The notes below the pieces were generated by a model. It did not search any database, had not been told where the DNA came from, and worked only from the letters and a program-made list of their open reading frames with translations. Shown in pieces: positions 47,101 to 58,700 of a stretch of DNA of 64,000 nt (position 1 is its first letter; each line of letters begins with the position of its first letter). Origin of the DNA: Symsagittifera roscoffensis (lineage: Eukaryota; Xenacoelomorpha; Acoela; Convolutidae). Both the position numbers and the translations under genes were made by a program. The DNA lies in the NCBI RefSeq assembly GCF_963678635.1, contig NC_087064.1, positions 34,572,369-34,636,368 of the forward strand. The letters run 5' to 3'.

Positions 47101-50100
47101 GTCGCTATTATCAATTGCAAAAATTGTGTCATTCAGATATTACCTCAGCTTTGATACACAAAGCTTGTTAGCCCAAAATTTAATACTTTCAAGACTGGAC
47201 TACTGCAATATTTAGTATACTTTTTGCTCACAAACCTGACTCATAAAGTACAACGTGCGCAAAACAGCGCATGTTGATTCGTATACCAAATATCAAATTC
47301 AAACAGTATCAATAATTTTTTACACGATTTACACTGGCTATCTGTTGAGCTAAGATTTACTTTTAAAAAATTGACTCAAACGCATTGTTTCAAATGCACC
47401 AGGCAAAATACCGTCTTATCAAGCTCAAAGATTGAAACGCAGCATGTAAAATTCAAATTGACTCGTTCTGCTAAAAATAAAAAAAGCACAAGAAAACGAT
47501 TTTTGTTCCGACTTTCGATACGAAAGTAACGGAAAATTTGTGCTCGGGAGGGGTTTTTTTCTTCTGACAAATTTCGACGTTTTAACTAGCCATTTTTGAC
47601 GGAATTTTTTTTATCATTCAAAAGGTATTGTTGTACTGAGCTCAAATTTGAAAAGATAATTCACCTGTGATCATTTTTTCGTAAAATTATGGGGGTTTAA
47701 AGATTGCCATTTTGGCCAATTTGGGACAATTAACGCGCGATATATTTCGCGCTTTTAACGCGTAAGCGGAGAGTTAATCCGTCTTAAAATCGTTCTAAAT
47801 TGGTTGAAAGAAGTTTAAATGCCATAATTGATTTGTTACAAGGAGCAAAATCTATCTTTTTCTACTTTATATGGCGTGTGGGGAGATGATTTTCATAAAA
47901 AAGTCCAAATTTTAGAAAAAAAAATTCTTTTTATTTAAAAACAATCAGTTTTTTAAAGTTATTACTGCTCCATAAAACCTTAAAAGGCAGTCGGAACATT
48001 CAGGGCTTTGCCCTGATACGAGCAGTCTTGTTAAACTTTATTGGCCGTAGTTTTGGAATAAACTGCCAGCGAAACTGAGAATTGAAGAACCTTACACAAA
48101 GTTCAAAGCTGGTCTCAAAAAACAGCTTTTTAGAATGTATTTTCACGTTGAATAGACGATGCCACGAACAAAACCAGTTGCCCATTACAACAAGACTGCT
48201 CGTATCAGGACGAAGCCCTGAATGTTCCGACTGCCTTTTAAGGTTTATGGAGCAGTAATAACATTAAAAAATTCAATGAAATAAAACAAAATGAACAAAA
48301 AAAATTCTAAAATTTGTATTTTTTTTTATAAAAATCATCCCACCACACGCCATATAAAGTACAAAAGCATAGATTTCGCTCCTTGTAACAAACCAATTAT
48401 GGCAAATAGGCTTCTTTTAACCAATTTGGAACTATTTCTAAGATGGATTAACTCTCCGCTCACGCGTTAATAAGCGGAGAGTTAAAGTCGGAACAATAAA
48501 TACCAGAAATGGTGTATAAACAACAAGATAATGATGCTGATGATGGTTATGATGATTAAGTAATTTTCTTTTAGACAGTAGCAAAACGCTTTTATTCAAA
48601 CCTCAAGCAACGGATTAGGGATGGACTTCAAACACGAGAGTTGGTTTAAGGAGGGACTCAAGATGCGAAACACATCTACCAAACTCAATTGGGAAAAATA
48701 ACTCATATATAATTCCAACTGTGCTAGTTCAAACAATACTCGAAAATTTAGTCGGGGAAAAAGCGATATCAAATTTACGCTTTCAGCATTAATTTTTTTT
48801 GGAGCTTGACAAAACATATTTGGACAAAACATTTTTCAACAATTTTCCCCTCACCATGGTATCTGCTCAAAAAAATCTACCCTTATAAAAAACAGTAAAT
48901 TAGCACGAGAACATCGTTTTGAAAAATCTAGTTTAGCTTAATTCTGATCGGTCGAAATTTGGACTAACTCTATCCACTTAACATAGTCCCCCTTTCTTGA
49001 AAAGAGAACATTGTTAAGTAGACCCCATTACTCAAAAGAAAAATAGAGTTGAGCTGATTCAAAAAATTCAAGGATAATTTGTTTTCTACATCATCAAAAA
49101 CTGACCAATCACAAATTATTTGAAACATCGAAAGCATAAGCTTTTGGTTTTAGATGCTGGTCTTAAGTTACTGCAATTGTTTTCAAATTTTACAATAAAC
49201 GGTTGTTGTAATTTTCGCACTGTGATTCAGTGTTTGCCGCTGAAGTTTTTTGCTTAGAGCTTTGTTTAAAAACCGTGAAAAAAATGTCTTAACACAGAGT
49301 AGAAGCGTTGTTTCGGTTTATTTGCGATACATCACTAACATAAAAAACTTGAAAAATAATGAAGAACTAGGTGAACCAAATTTTGTTTTCGTATATCTCG
49401 ATGCAAGTAAACTAAGTGCCAAGCTAAAAGTGGAAGTATTTGTTTGAATATTTTAAACTGATGCAAAATGAAATGGTCTTTTTTCCAAATCAAAATGCAA
49501 ATGTCTCGATGGCATGCTTTTCTAGAAATCGTTGTCGGTAAAAACACGCTTTATGAAAATGTATGGAATTGGGTTCCTTATTTCACTTTATTTTTTTTGA
49601 AAGCGCTTTGGAAAAGCTTCCAATTTTAGCACAGTTCAATTTCAGTACAATTTTATTTTAAAATGAAAATGGGTTTTCTATTTCATTTTTCTCAGAAGCT
49701 TCAGAGTTTTTTTTTCACTGAAAAATTATTAATGGGGAAAAAACTCAAAAGCCTCTCAAAAAAGTGAATTAAAAAACAACAATTTTATACATTTTCAACA
49801 GAAGCGAAGCTACGCTTCGCAACTACCAGCACAAAAAAATCAAAAAAGCTCTATGAAATGAAAAAAAAAATTTAAAAGAGGACTTGAAATTTAAATATTC
49901 TGCTTTGGCAGATTCGGTCCTACGACCAAGAGACTTAGAATCCCATGTCCTCGCATCTGCACTCCGGGGCAAAAAATGGCACAAGGTATACAAAGTGAGA
50001 AATTTTGCATGTAATATTTCTAGAAAAAACTAAACGAAAGGCGTCCACGTCTCTTTAGCATGTAATAAACTGGAAAGCAACAAAACCAAATTGTGAAAAA

Positions 50101-51764
50101 AGGCATTTCAAAAAACACCAGATCCACAGATTAGGAAAACTTCTGAAATCCAATTTTTTGCAATAAGGTTTAAAACCAATAGCTTTTCTCTGTTCGTTTG
50201 ATAAAAATAAAAATGCATCGATGTCGAAGCCCATGCTGCCAAATGCCGTAAAAGTGCCCCAAAATTGGCATCATTATTTGCGAGTTAACTTGGAAAAAAA
50301 GAGTATCCATAATTACACTACGCTCGCTACAGCCCGCAAGTCTAGTGTAAATCAAGCCAAAGATGGCATTCATATTTTTATTCAAAACAAAATTAAGTTA
50401 CGTGAAAAAACATCAGAGTGGTTCAAGTGACTTTAATTTACAAAACACTCTAGTCGTGATTGAATCGAATCAATTTAAGAAATAAGCCTTTTTAAAAAAC
50501 GTTTTGAAATTTTCTGTTTCAAGATATTTTTTCATGTACTAGACAAACCATATGGAAACAATCAAGGAAAACACAGTAACACTGTTGAAATCTTTTACAA
50601 TCTTTGGACCATACGTTGTACTTTTTGTTTAGTACTCCCCAATATCCACCAAAAAAAAAATAAAATAGGCAAAATTAAACAATACATTTGATACAGTTAA
50701 CGAGAGTTGATCATATTATTTTATCATGCTATTAGAAACTATATATTTCTAATTGCCAAAACTTTTTCAATTTGCACGAAAGAGGTGACATTTGTTAAAA
50801 ATTGTAATAAGCAAAAAGTTTTGTTGCCCCTTAGATTTTCTAAAATACTAGTTTTGCAACGAAAAATTAATACCTAAATTCTGTTTAGTTAGAACCGTCT
50901 AATTTATGTGACGTCTAATTTCACGTGTTATCATCTCGAGATCCTGGATGCAAAAATTGAAATGAACACGTGAGAAGTTTTCGAAAATCGAAAAAGTTCG
51001 ATGAAAAAACCTTGAAAAGCAAAATTATTGCAGATTGAAAATTTTTTTTTTTTTTTCAAAACTTCAGTGGTTTGAAGCGTTTGTAAGCACACTCATTGCT
51101 ACCCTTTGTTATATTGAAACAGCATAGCACCTATCTGGGCAAATATCACTATATTCTGGACACATGTGATCCGTTTTTCTTGCGGAGCAGCAAGAGCAAT
51201 ATTGTTCATGTACCAAATTTAGCTGAAAATAGCTGACATAGCATTAACTATAATAGGTACGCAATTCAAGTCCAACTTTTTCTCTTATCAGCCTAATTGT
51301 CAATTTGTTCTTAATAGGAGAAATAATTAGTTAATCTCATCACAAATGAGAATTAAATAGTACTTAACAAAACCATTTAAAATATACCATCGTTTTGAAA
51401 TCAAAGTACATTTGCCTTCAATGTATATTTATCATTTGAAAAGTACTCGCTCTAAAATCAATCTTCACTAAGTTAGGTAACACTTAATTTGGAGGCAAAA
51501 CTAAATTCTTCTAAATCATCGTTCTGCTTCATGTCTCCTACCTTGTAGTGATTGGAGATATGATACTGCCATTTTCAGGACAGTCAACTTGTCCGGCTTC
51601 CGAGTCAGTCCGCAACACGCGGGAACAATCTCTGCAAGCTCCTGGATATAACTGGACATTTTATTTCTCCTGCGACGTTCGATCTCACTGTGATTCTCTC
51701 TAGTACCCCCACACACAGCTGGGGCCACCACAGGAGTAAGCGTGTTATGTCCTATATATGCCAT
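41072..51764 (-). CDS. Arnt: bHLH-PAS factor, ARNT/cycle family (5' six exons)
   Basis: Join on the minus strand: 51764-51542, 44703-44318, 44064-43821, 42718-42392, 41764-41596, 41178-41072. All borders are AG/GT and phases agree at every junction (1, 0, 1, 1, 2, then 1). The bHLH has [14 protein letters not shown] with the DNA-reading H, E and R, followed by [23 protein letters not shown] starts at [16 protein letters not shown]; the fifth and sixth exons begin PAS-B. The sequence is closer to ARNT than to BMAL or AHR-type partners. ARNT is the common nuclear partner of AHR, HIF and SIM in binding E-box-like elements. The rest of PAS-B and the activation domain lie in exons not found. Confidence 0.88.
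41179..41595 (-). other. ARNT intron between the PAS-B exons
   Basis: AT-rich, about 417 bp, nothing recognised apart from the attgttcacttggtcc repeat at 41570. Confidence 0.5.
41596..41764 (-). CDS. Arnt: ARNT, PAS-B start exon
   Basis: Encodes [13 protein letters not shown], a linker, then [17 protein letters not shown], which parallels the ARNT segment from LVAIGRLQV to FTFVDHR. Acceptor tttttccag, donor GTCAG. Confidence 0.82.
41765..42391 (-). other. ARNT intron
   Basis: On the plus strand 41896-42114 is open (containing [19 protein letters not shown]) and follows a LGLDVLS-like frame. It may be a retroelement relic, but no family can be named. Confidence 0.35.
42392..42718 (-). CDS. 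Arnt: ARNT, end of PAS-A exon
   Basis: Starts after ccatttag. The opening [19 protein letters not shown] corresponds to the conserved RRSF-CRMR end of PAS-A. The remaining S/T/P/G/Y-rich 85 residues form an unusually long linker before PAS-B. Donor GTAATT at 42391. Confidence 0.82.
42719..43820 (-). other. ARNT intron with a SINE copy
   Basis: A minus-strand tRNA-like segment (43022-43210) has gcagattcgaatcctac as B box and gcttgagtggatagttcgtg as A-box region. No gene seen in the rest. Confidence 0.5.
43821..44064 (-). CDS. Arnt: ARNT, PAS-A middle exon with Gly/Ser insert
   Basis: Encodes [16 protein letters not shown], then about 35 residues rich in S, G and P, then [16 protein letters not shown]. 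The conserved halves match ARNT; the insert lies where vertebrate ARNT has only a few residues. Confidence 0.85.
44318..44703 (-). CDS. Arnt: ARNT, linker and PAS-A start exon
   Basis: Acceptor tgcattccag. The first about 80 residues are a Gly/Ala/Ser-rich linker, longer than in vertebrate ARNT, followed by [14 protein letters not shown] and [13 protein letters not shown] of PAS-A. Donor GTAAAT at 44317. Confidence 0.85.
44940..45487 (+). mobile_element. dispersed hairpin-bearing repeat, full copy
   Basis: Begins aagactgctcgtatcaaggc and ends near ccgaaagtcggaaaaat. The related sequence at 50358-50625 lacks it, giving an empty site. Hairpin-forming sequences lie near both ends (gggctttgccc-type and actttcgtaccgaaagt) and gcgttaatagcgcgaattat in the middle. 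No terminal inverted repeats and no ORF, so it is non-autonomous. Confidence 0.75.
45488..45711 (+). repeat. intronic direct duplication, copy 1
   Basis: Matches 50394-50625 with scattered changes and one small indel. The matching flank continues at 44905-44939 on the other side of the inserted repeat. Confidence 0.82.
46780..48160 (+). mobile_element. CR1-like LINE fragment, interrupted
   Basis: Degenerate reverse-transcriptase ORF remnants: [10 protein letters not shown], then an [18 protein letters not shown] segment, [14 protein letters not shown], an SRLDYCN-like part and, after the nested repeat, [20 protein letters not shown] with a stop at about 48157. This order is the 3' half of a CR1/L2-type LINE ORF2. 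Frames are broken, so it is inactive. A hairpin repeat is inserted at 47506-48030. Confidence 0.7.
47506..48030 (-). mobile_element. hairpin-bearing repeat nested in the LINE
   Basis: Inverted copy of 44940-45487, from ttccgactttcgatacgaaa to cgagcagtcttgtt. LINE homology resumes directly on its right, giving a second independent boundary estimate. Confidence 0.75.
48188..48490 (+). mobile_element. hairpin-bearing repeat, truncated copy
   Basis: Starts acaagactgctcgtatcagg, follows the family for about 300 bp and stops after gcgttaataagcggagagtt, the middle of the full copy. Confidence 0.7.
49800..50335 (-). repeat. SINE-like copy with tRNA-related part
   Basis: Starts agcgaagctacgcttcgcaa, has a minus-strand tRNA-like stretch around 49900-49970 and ends near gcgagttaacttggaaaaaa and actacgctcgc. 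Same borders as the copies at 31940 and 60950. Confidence 0.45.
50394..50625 (+). repeat. intronic direct duplication, copy 2
   Basis: Partner of 45488-45711. Here the flank (cattcatatttttattcaaa) is continuous, so this copy shows the site before the hairpin repeat inserted in its partner. Confidence 0.82.
51542..51764 (-). CDS. Arnt: ARNT, bHLH exon
   Basis: Starts at the ATG at 51764 ([15 protein letters not shown]) and contains the whole bHLH. The donor GTAGGA at 51541 splits the codon after SLQ. Upstream exons are possible: ccacag just before the ATG could be an acceptor. The next gene's 3' end is only 750 bp away. Confidence 0.88.
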
Positions 51765-52511
51765 AGTCTGTGGTTTATATTTATAGTGTGTATGAATGAA
51801 AAAATAAAAACGATAACGTATTCTGAGTTGGAAACTTTATAAAGAACAAATTTTTGTTTTAAAAAATCTCTACCGATTTTGCTGAAATAATCTGGAGAAA
51901 TATTCCACCCTGGGGAACTGGAAAGTTGATTAATATTCAATTGATGAACAGTTTTGAATAAATTAAGAGGTTTCTTTTGTCGCTGTTACAAAGATCTATT
52001 CAGGGATTAACAATGGACTCATTGTGACAGGTAGTAACACAATTTTAACTAACCCAACTACTGATTCTCTCTTAGCCACACTCCCGCGAGACTAGTTCGA
52101 TGCTATCTCGCACTCAACTTTGCATATCATCATTCACATTTGGTGATATTTTTGATTAATTCAAGTTCTCAGTAGCCTCTCTTTTCTGTTAATCATAGGC
52201 TTAGCCATGTACCATCTGACAGCTCTCAGTTGGATTAACATAAATATTTAAAAATTCAATTTCTAAGCTTAATTTTTCATAATCAAATAATTCAAATCAA
52301 TTTGAACAGCATCAAACTCATCAATTAATTTGATGAAAATCAATACAGCATCAAGTCAATATGTTTTCTCTTGCATTGACTCCTGCATTTTTAAGATGCA
52401 ACTTTTCCACAGAAGGCTCTTTTCTTTCATTTATCAAGGAGTCGTGGATCCTTTGGATTACTCAGATATCATAACTGTCATATATGAGCTCTTTAAATTG
52501 TCTGTTTAGAC
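51765..52511 (-). other. spacer between ARNT and XPB genes
   Basis: 747 bp between two genes on the same strand, to hold the ARNT promoter and XPB 3' UTR. AT-rich; no specific promoter element can be assigned. The left duplication border of the XPB region is at 52013. Confidence 0.5.
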
Positions 52512-52724
52512 TCATCTGAATCTCTTAAACAGCGGATGTACTTTAGTGTTAGGCTTCTTAAACTCCGTGTAGTACATGTCATCCGCTCCTGACAAACTGG
52601 CCATTGAGGACTTGATAGTCTTCGTGTGTGAGGAAGAGCCTCCTTTGGCTGAAGTCCCACCACTTTGTCCTCCGGGGTCGACCACTTGTTCCTCTTCTGC
52701 GTCCAAATCGGAAGCAGCGATCAC
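52512..52724 (-). CDS. ERCC3: XPB, last exon (distal copy)
   Basis: Acceptor gcag, encodes [16 protein letters not shown], a Ser/Gly-rich stretch and the conserved end HPLFKRFR before TGA. Identical to 55379-55591. Confidence 0.92.
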   Translation of the reverse strand: MIAASDLDAEEEQVVDPGGQSGGTSAKGGSSSHTKTIKSSMASLSGADDMYYTEFKKPNTKVHPLFKRFR

Positions 52725-55700
52725 CTGCGGGCGGTAGAGGATTAAAGTTTTTCTTTACAAATAGTACTACCAACACATACTATACGCATTTCAAAATGAA
52801 AGCAAAGTTTGAGGCTAAACGTTTCAAGCACTGTTTAGAGCTTACCTCCAAATAGTTTCACTAAAATTCATGCCACAAAAAAGATGTTTTAGCAGCATAT
52901 GAAAAAATGATTATACCCAGAGTGCTAAAAATCTCTACTGTACTGGTTAACAACTATTGTAAAAATTTAGGGGACCATATTTTGTGAGAGGGCAGCAAAT
53001 AGCAGGAATGAACATCAATTTCTCTGATATTCGCAATTTTCCTGACCTGTTGCAGCAATTGATGTTGTTCCTCCCTAGTAGTGTAGAACAGATTCTCCTT
53101 CTCCATATCTGGCAGCTCCGCTATCACCTTGTATGCATATCCCTGGTTGATGAGGAATCGCTGCCTTTTCTGAGAGTATTGCATCTCCATGGTATCTTTG
53201 GACACCAACGAGTAGAAAAAAGCGTTGAACTCTTCAGTCACTGATCCCTTCTTGGCTCTCAAAATTCGACCCAGACGCTGTGCTTCTTGACGCCTCGAAC
53301 CACCGTGAGCTGATATCTGGATCAAAACATTTGCTTCTGGTAAATCAAAAGAAGTGTCTCCTACTTTTGATATGAATACAGTCTTGACTTGCGGGTTGAA
53401 CTGGAAATTCTGAAGGATCTGAACTCTTTCCTGATGTGATGTAGGACCATAAATGTAGGGCTTCTTTAGCTTTGTTGCGTATGCTTTCAAAGCAAACACG
53501 TTGTCAGAAAACACAATTATTTTGTCGTCTCTCCTCTCGTGGTAGTTGATGAGATACTGACACGAACGGAACTTATTGGGGTTCATAACAAAGAAAAGAA
53601 GTTTTTTGGCAGTCGGAGTAGTAAGATATTCTCTATAAAAGGAAGGAGCCATCGGACACCATACTTCAGCACACTGGACACGTGCGATATATCCGTTGTT
53701 CTGCAGCTCCATCCAGTTAGCCTCGTACAGTTTCGGTCCAATCAGGAAGTTAAGATCTGCAATTTTGTCGTCTTCCCGCACCAGTGTCGCAGTAAGACCC
53801 AACTTACAGTGCGCCTTTAAACATCAATCACCTGATCATTTTGACCAAACTCCAGGTATGGAAACAAACCTGCACTGATGCCACTTCTATTCTAAAATCG
53901 ATTCAATTTCGAGTAAAACTGATGCGCAATTTACATTTTGTTGATTGCTCGATACAAAAAGTTTTTGTATGCGAAGCTGCACTTCGCAGACGAATAAGAG
54001 AAAACGTCCAAAGGTAGCACTAAAAGCCAAAAAAGTTAACTAAGGAAAGAAAAGGCAGGTAAACGTGTGATACATGGGTACCTCAAAACTATGAGGGTAC
54101 CAAAACTAAAAACAGTGCATCAACTGTGTTCAAATTTTTGCTTAGATGATGTCAATAAAAGCATCAAATAAGTTAACGCAAATGAGGCATGTTATTACGT
54201 TTTAGATAAAGCTTTGAAAAGGACGAATCGGCTTCTATTCGTTTACTTAACTGCTGTTTAAGCTTACGTCTAGTCCGATATGGTACCCCTCTATCACATT
54301 TGGTTTCTATGGCCACTCCACTCTCAAAGAACCGCAGGAATAGTTGATTTCAAACACTTGCAATATACCTTCTTCGATAAAAATCTTCAAATCGATAAAC
54401 TTGGGTTTTTCCCATCGTTCATAACATTAAAACTGTATAGCTTAAAACTCAGTGCAAGTTCTCAAAACACAGGTATTTGTCCTTCAAAAAAATTGCTGTT
54501 TCATGGAGGTCAGACTTAACCAGGTCCGAACCGAGTTAGAGAAAAAAAAACTACCGAATGGGACTATAGCCCCTCGGGTTTTTATGTATAGAGGTCAAAG
54601 TATGGGGGATTCGAACCTGGGTGACCAGCGGTTGGGTCTTTGCCATATACGCTAGGCTATGAAACTTGTATAGTTTCGTATTTTAGTCGAAGGATTTTTT
54701 GCTTGTCTTTATTTCAAGCTTCATAATTTCATGCTACTTAATTCAACATAATCCGCCGCCAAAGACGGAAGAACCGGAGCGAGTTTAACGTTCGGTCGGG
54801 TGAGCTCGCTCATAGCTGTCCTAATGAGAGCGGAAAGGGCACATCCGTCTTTTCCGCAATAAAGTCTAACGATGCACGCATGGACTCATTGTGACAGGTA
54901 GTAACACAATTTTAACTAACCCAACTACTGATTCTCTCTTAGCCACACTCCCGCGAGACTAGTTCGATGCTATCTCGCACTCAACTTTGCATATCATCAT
55001 TCACATTTGGTGATATTTTTGATTAATTCAAGTTCTCAGTAGCCTCTCTTTTCTGTTAATCATAGGCTTAGCCATGTACCATCTGACAGCTCTCAGTTGG
55101 ATTAACATAAATATTTAAAAATTCAATTTCTAAGCTTAATTTTTCATAATCAAATAATTCAAATCAATTTGAACAGCATCAAACTCATCAATTAATTTGA
55201 TGAAAATCAATACAGCATCAAGTCAATATGTTTTCTCTTGCATTGACTCCTGCATTTTTAAGATGCAACTTTTCCACAGAAGGCTCTTTTCTTTCATTTA
55301 TCAAGGAGTCGTGGATCCTTTGGATTACTCAGATATCATAACTGTCATATATGAGCTCTTTAAATTGTCTGTTTAGACTCATCTGAATCTCTTAAACAGC
55401 GGATGTACTTTAGTGTTAGGCTTCTTAAACTCCGTGTAGTACATGTCATCCGCTCCTGACAAACTGGCCATTGAGGACTTGATAGTCTTCGTGTGTGAGG
55501 AAGAGCCTCCTTTGGCTGAAGTCCCACCACTTTGTCCTCCGGGGTCGACCACTTGTTCCTCTTCTGCGTCCAAATCGGAAGCAGCGATCACCTGCGGGCG
55601 GTAGAGGATTAAAGTTTTTCTTTACAAATAGTACTACCAACACATACTATACGCAATTCAAAATGAAAGCAAAGTTTGAGGCTAAACGTTTCAAGCACTG

Positions 55701-58700
55701 TTTAGAGCTTACCTCCAAATAGTTTCACTAAAATTCATGCCACAAAAAAGATGTTTTAGCAGCATATGAAAAAATGATTATACCCAGAGTGCTAAAAATC
55801 TCTACTGTACTGGTTAACAACTATTGTAAAAATTTAGGGGACCATATTTTGTGAGAGGGCAGCAAATAGCAGGAATGAACATCAATTTCTCTGATATTCG
55901 CAATTTTCCTGACCTGTTGCAGCAATTGATGTTGTTCCTCCCTAGTAGTGTAGAACAGATTCTCCTTCTCCATATCTGGCAGCTCCGCTATCACCTTGTA
56001 TGCATATCCCTGGTTGATGAGGAATCGCTGCCTTTTCTGAGAGTATTGCATCTCCATGGTATCTTTGGACACCAACGAGTAGAAAAAAGCGTTGAACTCT
56101 TCAGTCACTGATCCCTTCTTGGCTCTCAAAATTCGACCCAGACGCTGTGCTTCTTGACGCCTCGAACCACCGTGAGCTGATATCTGGATCAAAACATTTG
56201 CTTCTGGTAAATCAAAAGAAGTGTCTCCTACTTTTGATATGAATACAGTCTTGACTTGCGGGTTGAACTGGAAATTCTGAAGGATCTAAACTCTTTCCTG
56301 ATGTGATGTAGGACCATAAATGTAGGGCTTCTTTAGCTTTGTTGCGTATGCTTTCAAAGCAAACACGTTGTCAGAAAACACAATTATTTTGTCGTCTCTC
56401 CTCTCGTGGTAGTTGATGAGATACTGACACGAACGGAACTTATTGGGGTTCATAACAAAGAAAAGAAGTTTTTTGGCAGTCGGAGTAGTAAGATATTCTC
56501 TATAAAAGGAAGGAGCCATCGGACACCATACTTCAGCACACTGGACACGTGCGATATATCCGTTGTTCTGCAGCTCCATCCAGTTAGCCTCGTACAGTTT
56601 CGGTCCAATCAGGAAATTAAGATCTGCAATTTTGTCGTCTTCCCGCACCAGTGTCGCAGTAAGACCCAACTTACAGTGCGCCTTTAAACATCAATCACCT
56701 GATCATTTTGACCAAACTCCAGGTATGGAAACAAACCTGCACTGATGCCACTTCTATTCTAAAATCGATTCAATTTCGAGTAAAACTGATGCGCAATTTA
56801 CATTTTGTTGATTGCTCGATACAAAAAGTTTTTGTATGCGAAGCTGCACTTCGCAGACGAATAAGAGAAAACGTCCAAAGGTAGCACTAAAAGCCAAAAA
56901 AGTTAACTAAGGAAAGAAAAGGCAGGTAAACGTGTGATACATGGGTACCTCAAAACTATGAGGGTACCAAAACTAAAAACAGTGCATCAACTGTGTTCAA
57001 ATTTTTGCTTAGATGATGTCAATAAAAGCATCAAATAAGTTAACGCAAATGAGGCATGTTATTACGTTTTAGATAAAGCTTTGAAAAGGACGAATCGGCT
57101 TCTATTCGTTTACTTAACTGCTGTTTAAGCTTACGTCTAGTCCGATATGGTACCCCTCTATCACATTTGGTTTCTATGGCCACTCCACTCTCAAAGAACC
57201 GCAGGAATAGTTGATTTCAAACACTTGCAATATACCTTCTTCGATAAAAATCTTCAAATCGATAAACTTGGGTTTTTCCCATCGTTCATAACATTAAAAC
57301 TGTATAGCTTAAAACTCAGTGCAAGTTCTCAAAACACAGGTATTTGTCCTTCAAAAAAATTGCTGTTTCATGGAGGTCAGACTTAACCAGGTCCGAACCG
57401 AGTTAGAGAAAAAAAAACTACCGAATGGGACTATAGCCCCTCGGGTTTTTATGTATAGAGGTCAAAGTATGGGGGATTCGAACCTGGGTGACCAGCGGTT
57501 GGGTCTTTGCCATATACGCTAGGCTATGAAACTTGTATAGTTTCGTATTTTAGTCGAAGGATTTTTTGCTTGTCTTTATTTCAAGCTTCATAATTTCATG
57601 CTAATTAATTCAACATAATCCGCCGCCAAAGACGGAAGAACCGGAGCGAGTTTAACGTTCGGTCGGGTGAGCTCGCTCATAGCTGTCCTAATGAGAGCGG
57701 AAAGGGCACATCCGTCTTTTCCGCAATAAAGTCTAACGATGCACGCGAGAGGGTAATAACCTCGCGGACTGTTGGGTTCAATAACCCATACAAGGTCCCC
57801 CGTTTTGAGATTAACGTCAGAATGAGGGTTAAACTTTGCATACTTTTCAAGTAAAGGAACACATTATCGTAGACAAAGGGGCCAGGTAGGGTCAGCATAC
57901 GGCTACGCTCGTACGTACGTTTTCTTATGATCGAAGTATTTCTTTAGCGAGCAAAGGAAGGCTTGCGGCAATCTGTCCAAGCAAAAAATGATTGAGGGTT
58001 AACGCTCTTAAATCACTTGAATTGGTACTTACCGGAATTATCGATCTCACGTCAAAGCCTACCCAACTAAGCAGAGTGTTGATCTTAACACTTCTGTTAC
58101 CCGCTTACTGCCTAGTATATCATGGAGTTCACGTTTAAGACTACAAAGGAAGCGTTTCTAAGAGACGCCATGGTGTGATGAACTTCGTAGTGTTAAGCTT
58201 CCAAGCTATACCTTCGAATGGAAATGTAATATGGTCCAAAAAAATCCACGTCTGTGGAGGAAAACGTGTTTGCTTATGCACAAGAAGTTCGACAGCTTTA
58301 TCGGTCATAATCGTTTTGACCGCATGTGCTTTCCGCTTTCGACATGGAACGCAATTGTTTTTAGTAGAAGTCAGCAGTCGATGCAAACCAGGTAAAGCGT
58401 TCTTTAATTAATCAAGGAGCAGATGTAGTCCAAATCGTGATTAAAATTTTCAAGGAGGAGGTTCCGAGCTAACAACTGAACTAATGTATGCCGGACATCA
58501 AGCAAAATGGGAGTTTGTCAACTAAACGTCATAAGCGGCCAGTGCACCGAAGCATACCAGCCGGACCCAAGAACGGTGAGTACGTAGCAATCTTGCAGCT
58601 GCTAAGTACAATTGCAGCAATTGGAAATGTGCAATTGTGACTCCTCTATTCAAAAAGGAAGGAAGCCGCACATCTGTCAAAAACTACCGACCCATCAGTA

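Larger units (their letters stand above)
44704..51541 (-). other. ARNT intron, 6.8 kb, repeat-rich
   Basis: Holds hairpin-repeat copies, a CR1-like LINE, a distant direct duplication and a SINE, each listed separately. No other exon recognised. Confidence 0.55.
52013..54879 (-). repeat. 2,867-bp tandem duplication, distal copy
   Basis: Repeated at 54880-57746 with about four substitutions noticed. Holds the XPB helicase-C exon, last exon, 3' flank and, at its right edge, the end of a BEL/Pao relic. No microhomology longer than one or two bases is visible at the junction. Confidence 0.97.
54880..57746 (-). repeat. 2,867-bp tandem duplication, proximal copy
   Basis: Starts atggactcattgtgacaggt as does 52013. 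It is nearer the XPB 5' exons, so transcription crosses it first. Confidence 0.97.

Noticed and set aside
54590-54680. A functional tRNA gene
   Set aside because: Only the B-box region is convincing; no complete acceptor stem or anticodon arm could be drawn, and similar degenerate heads are scattered, so SINE is more likely.
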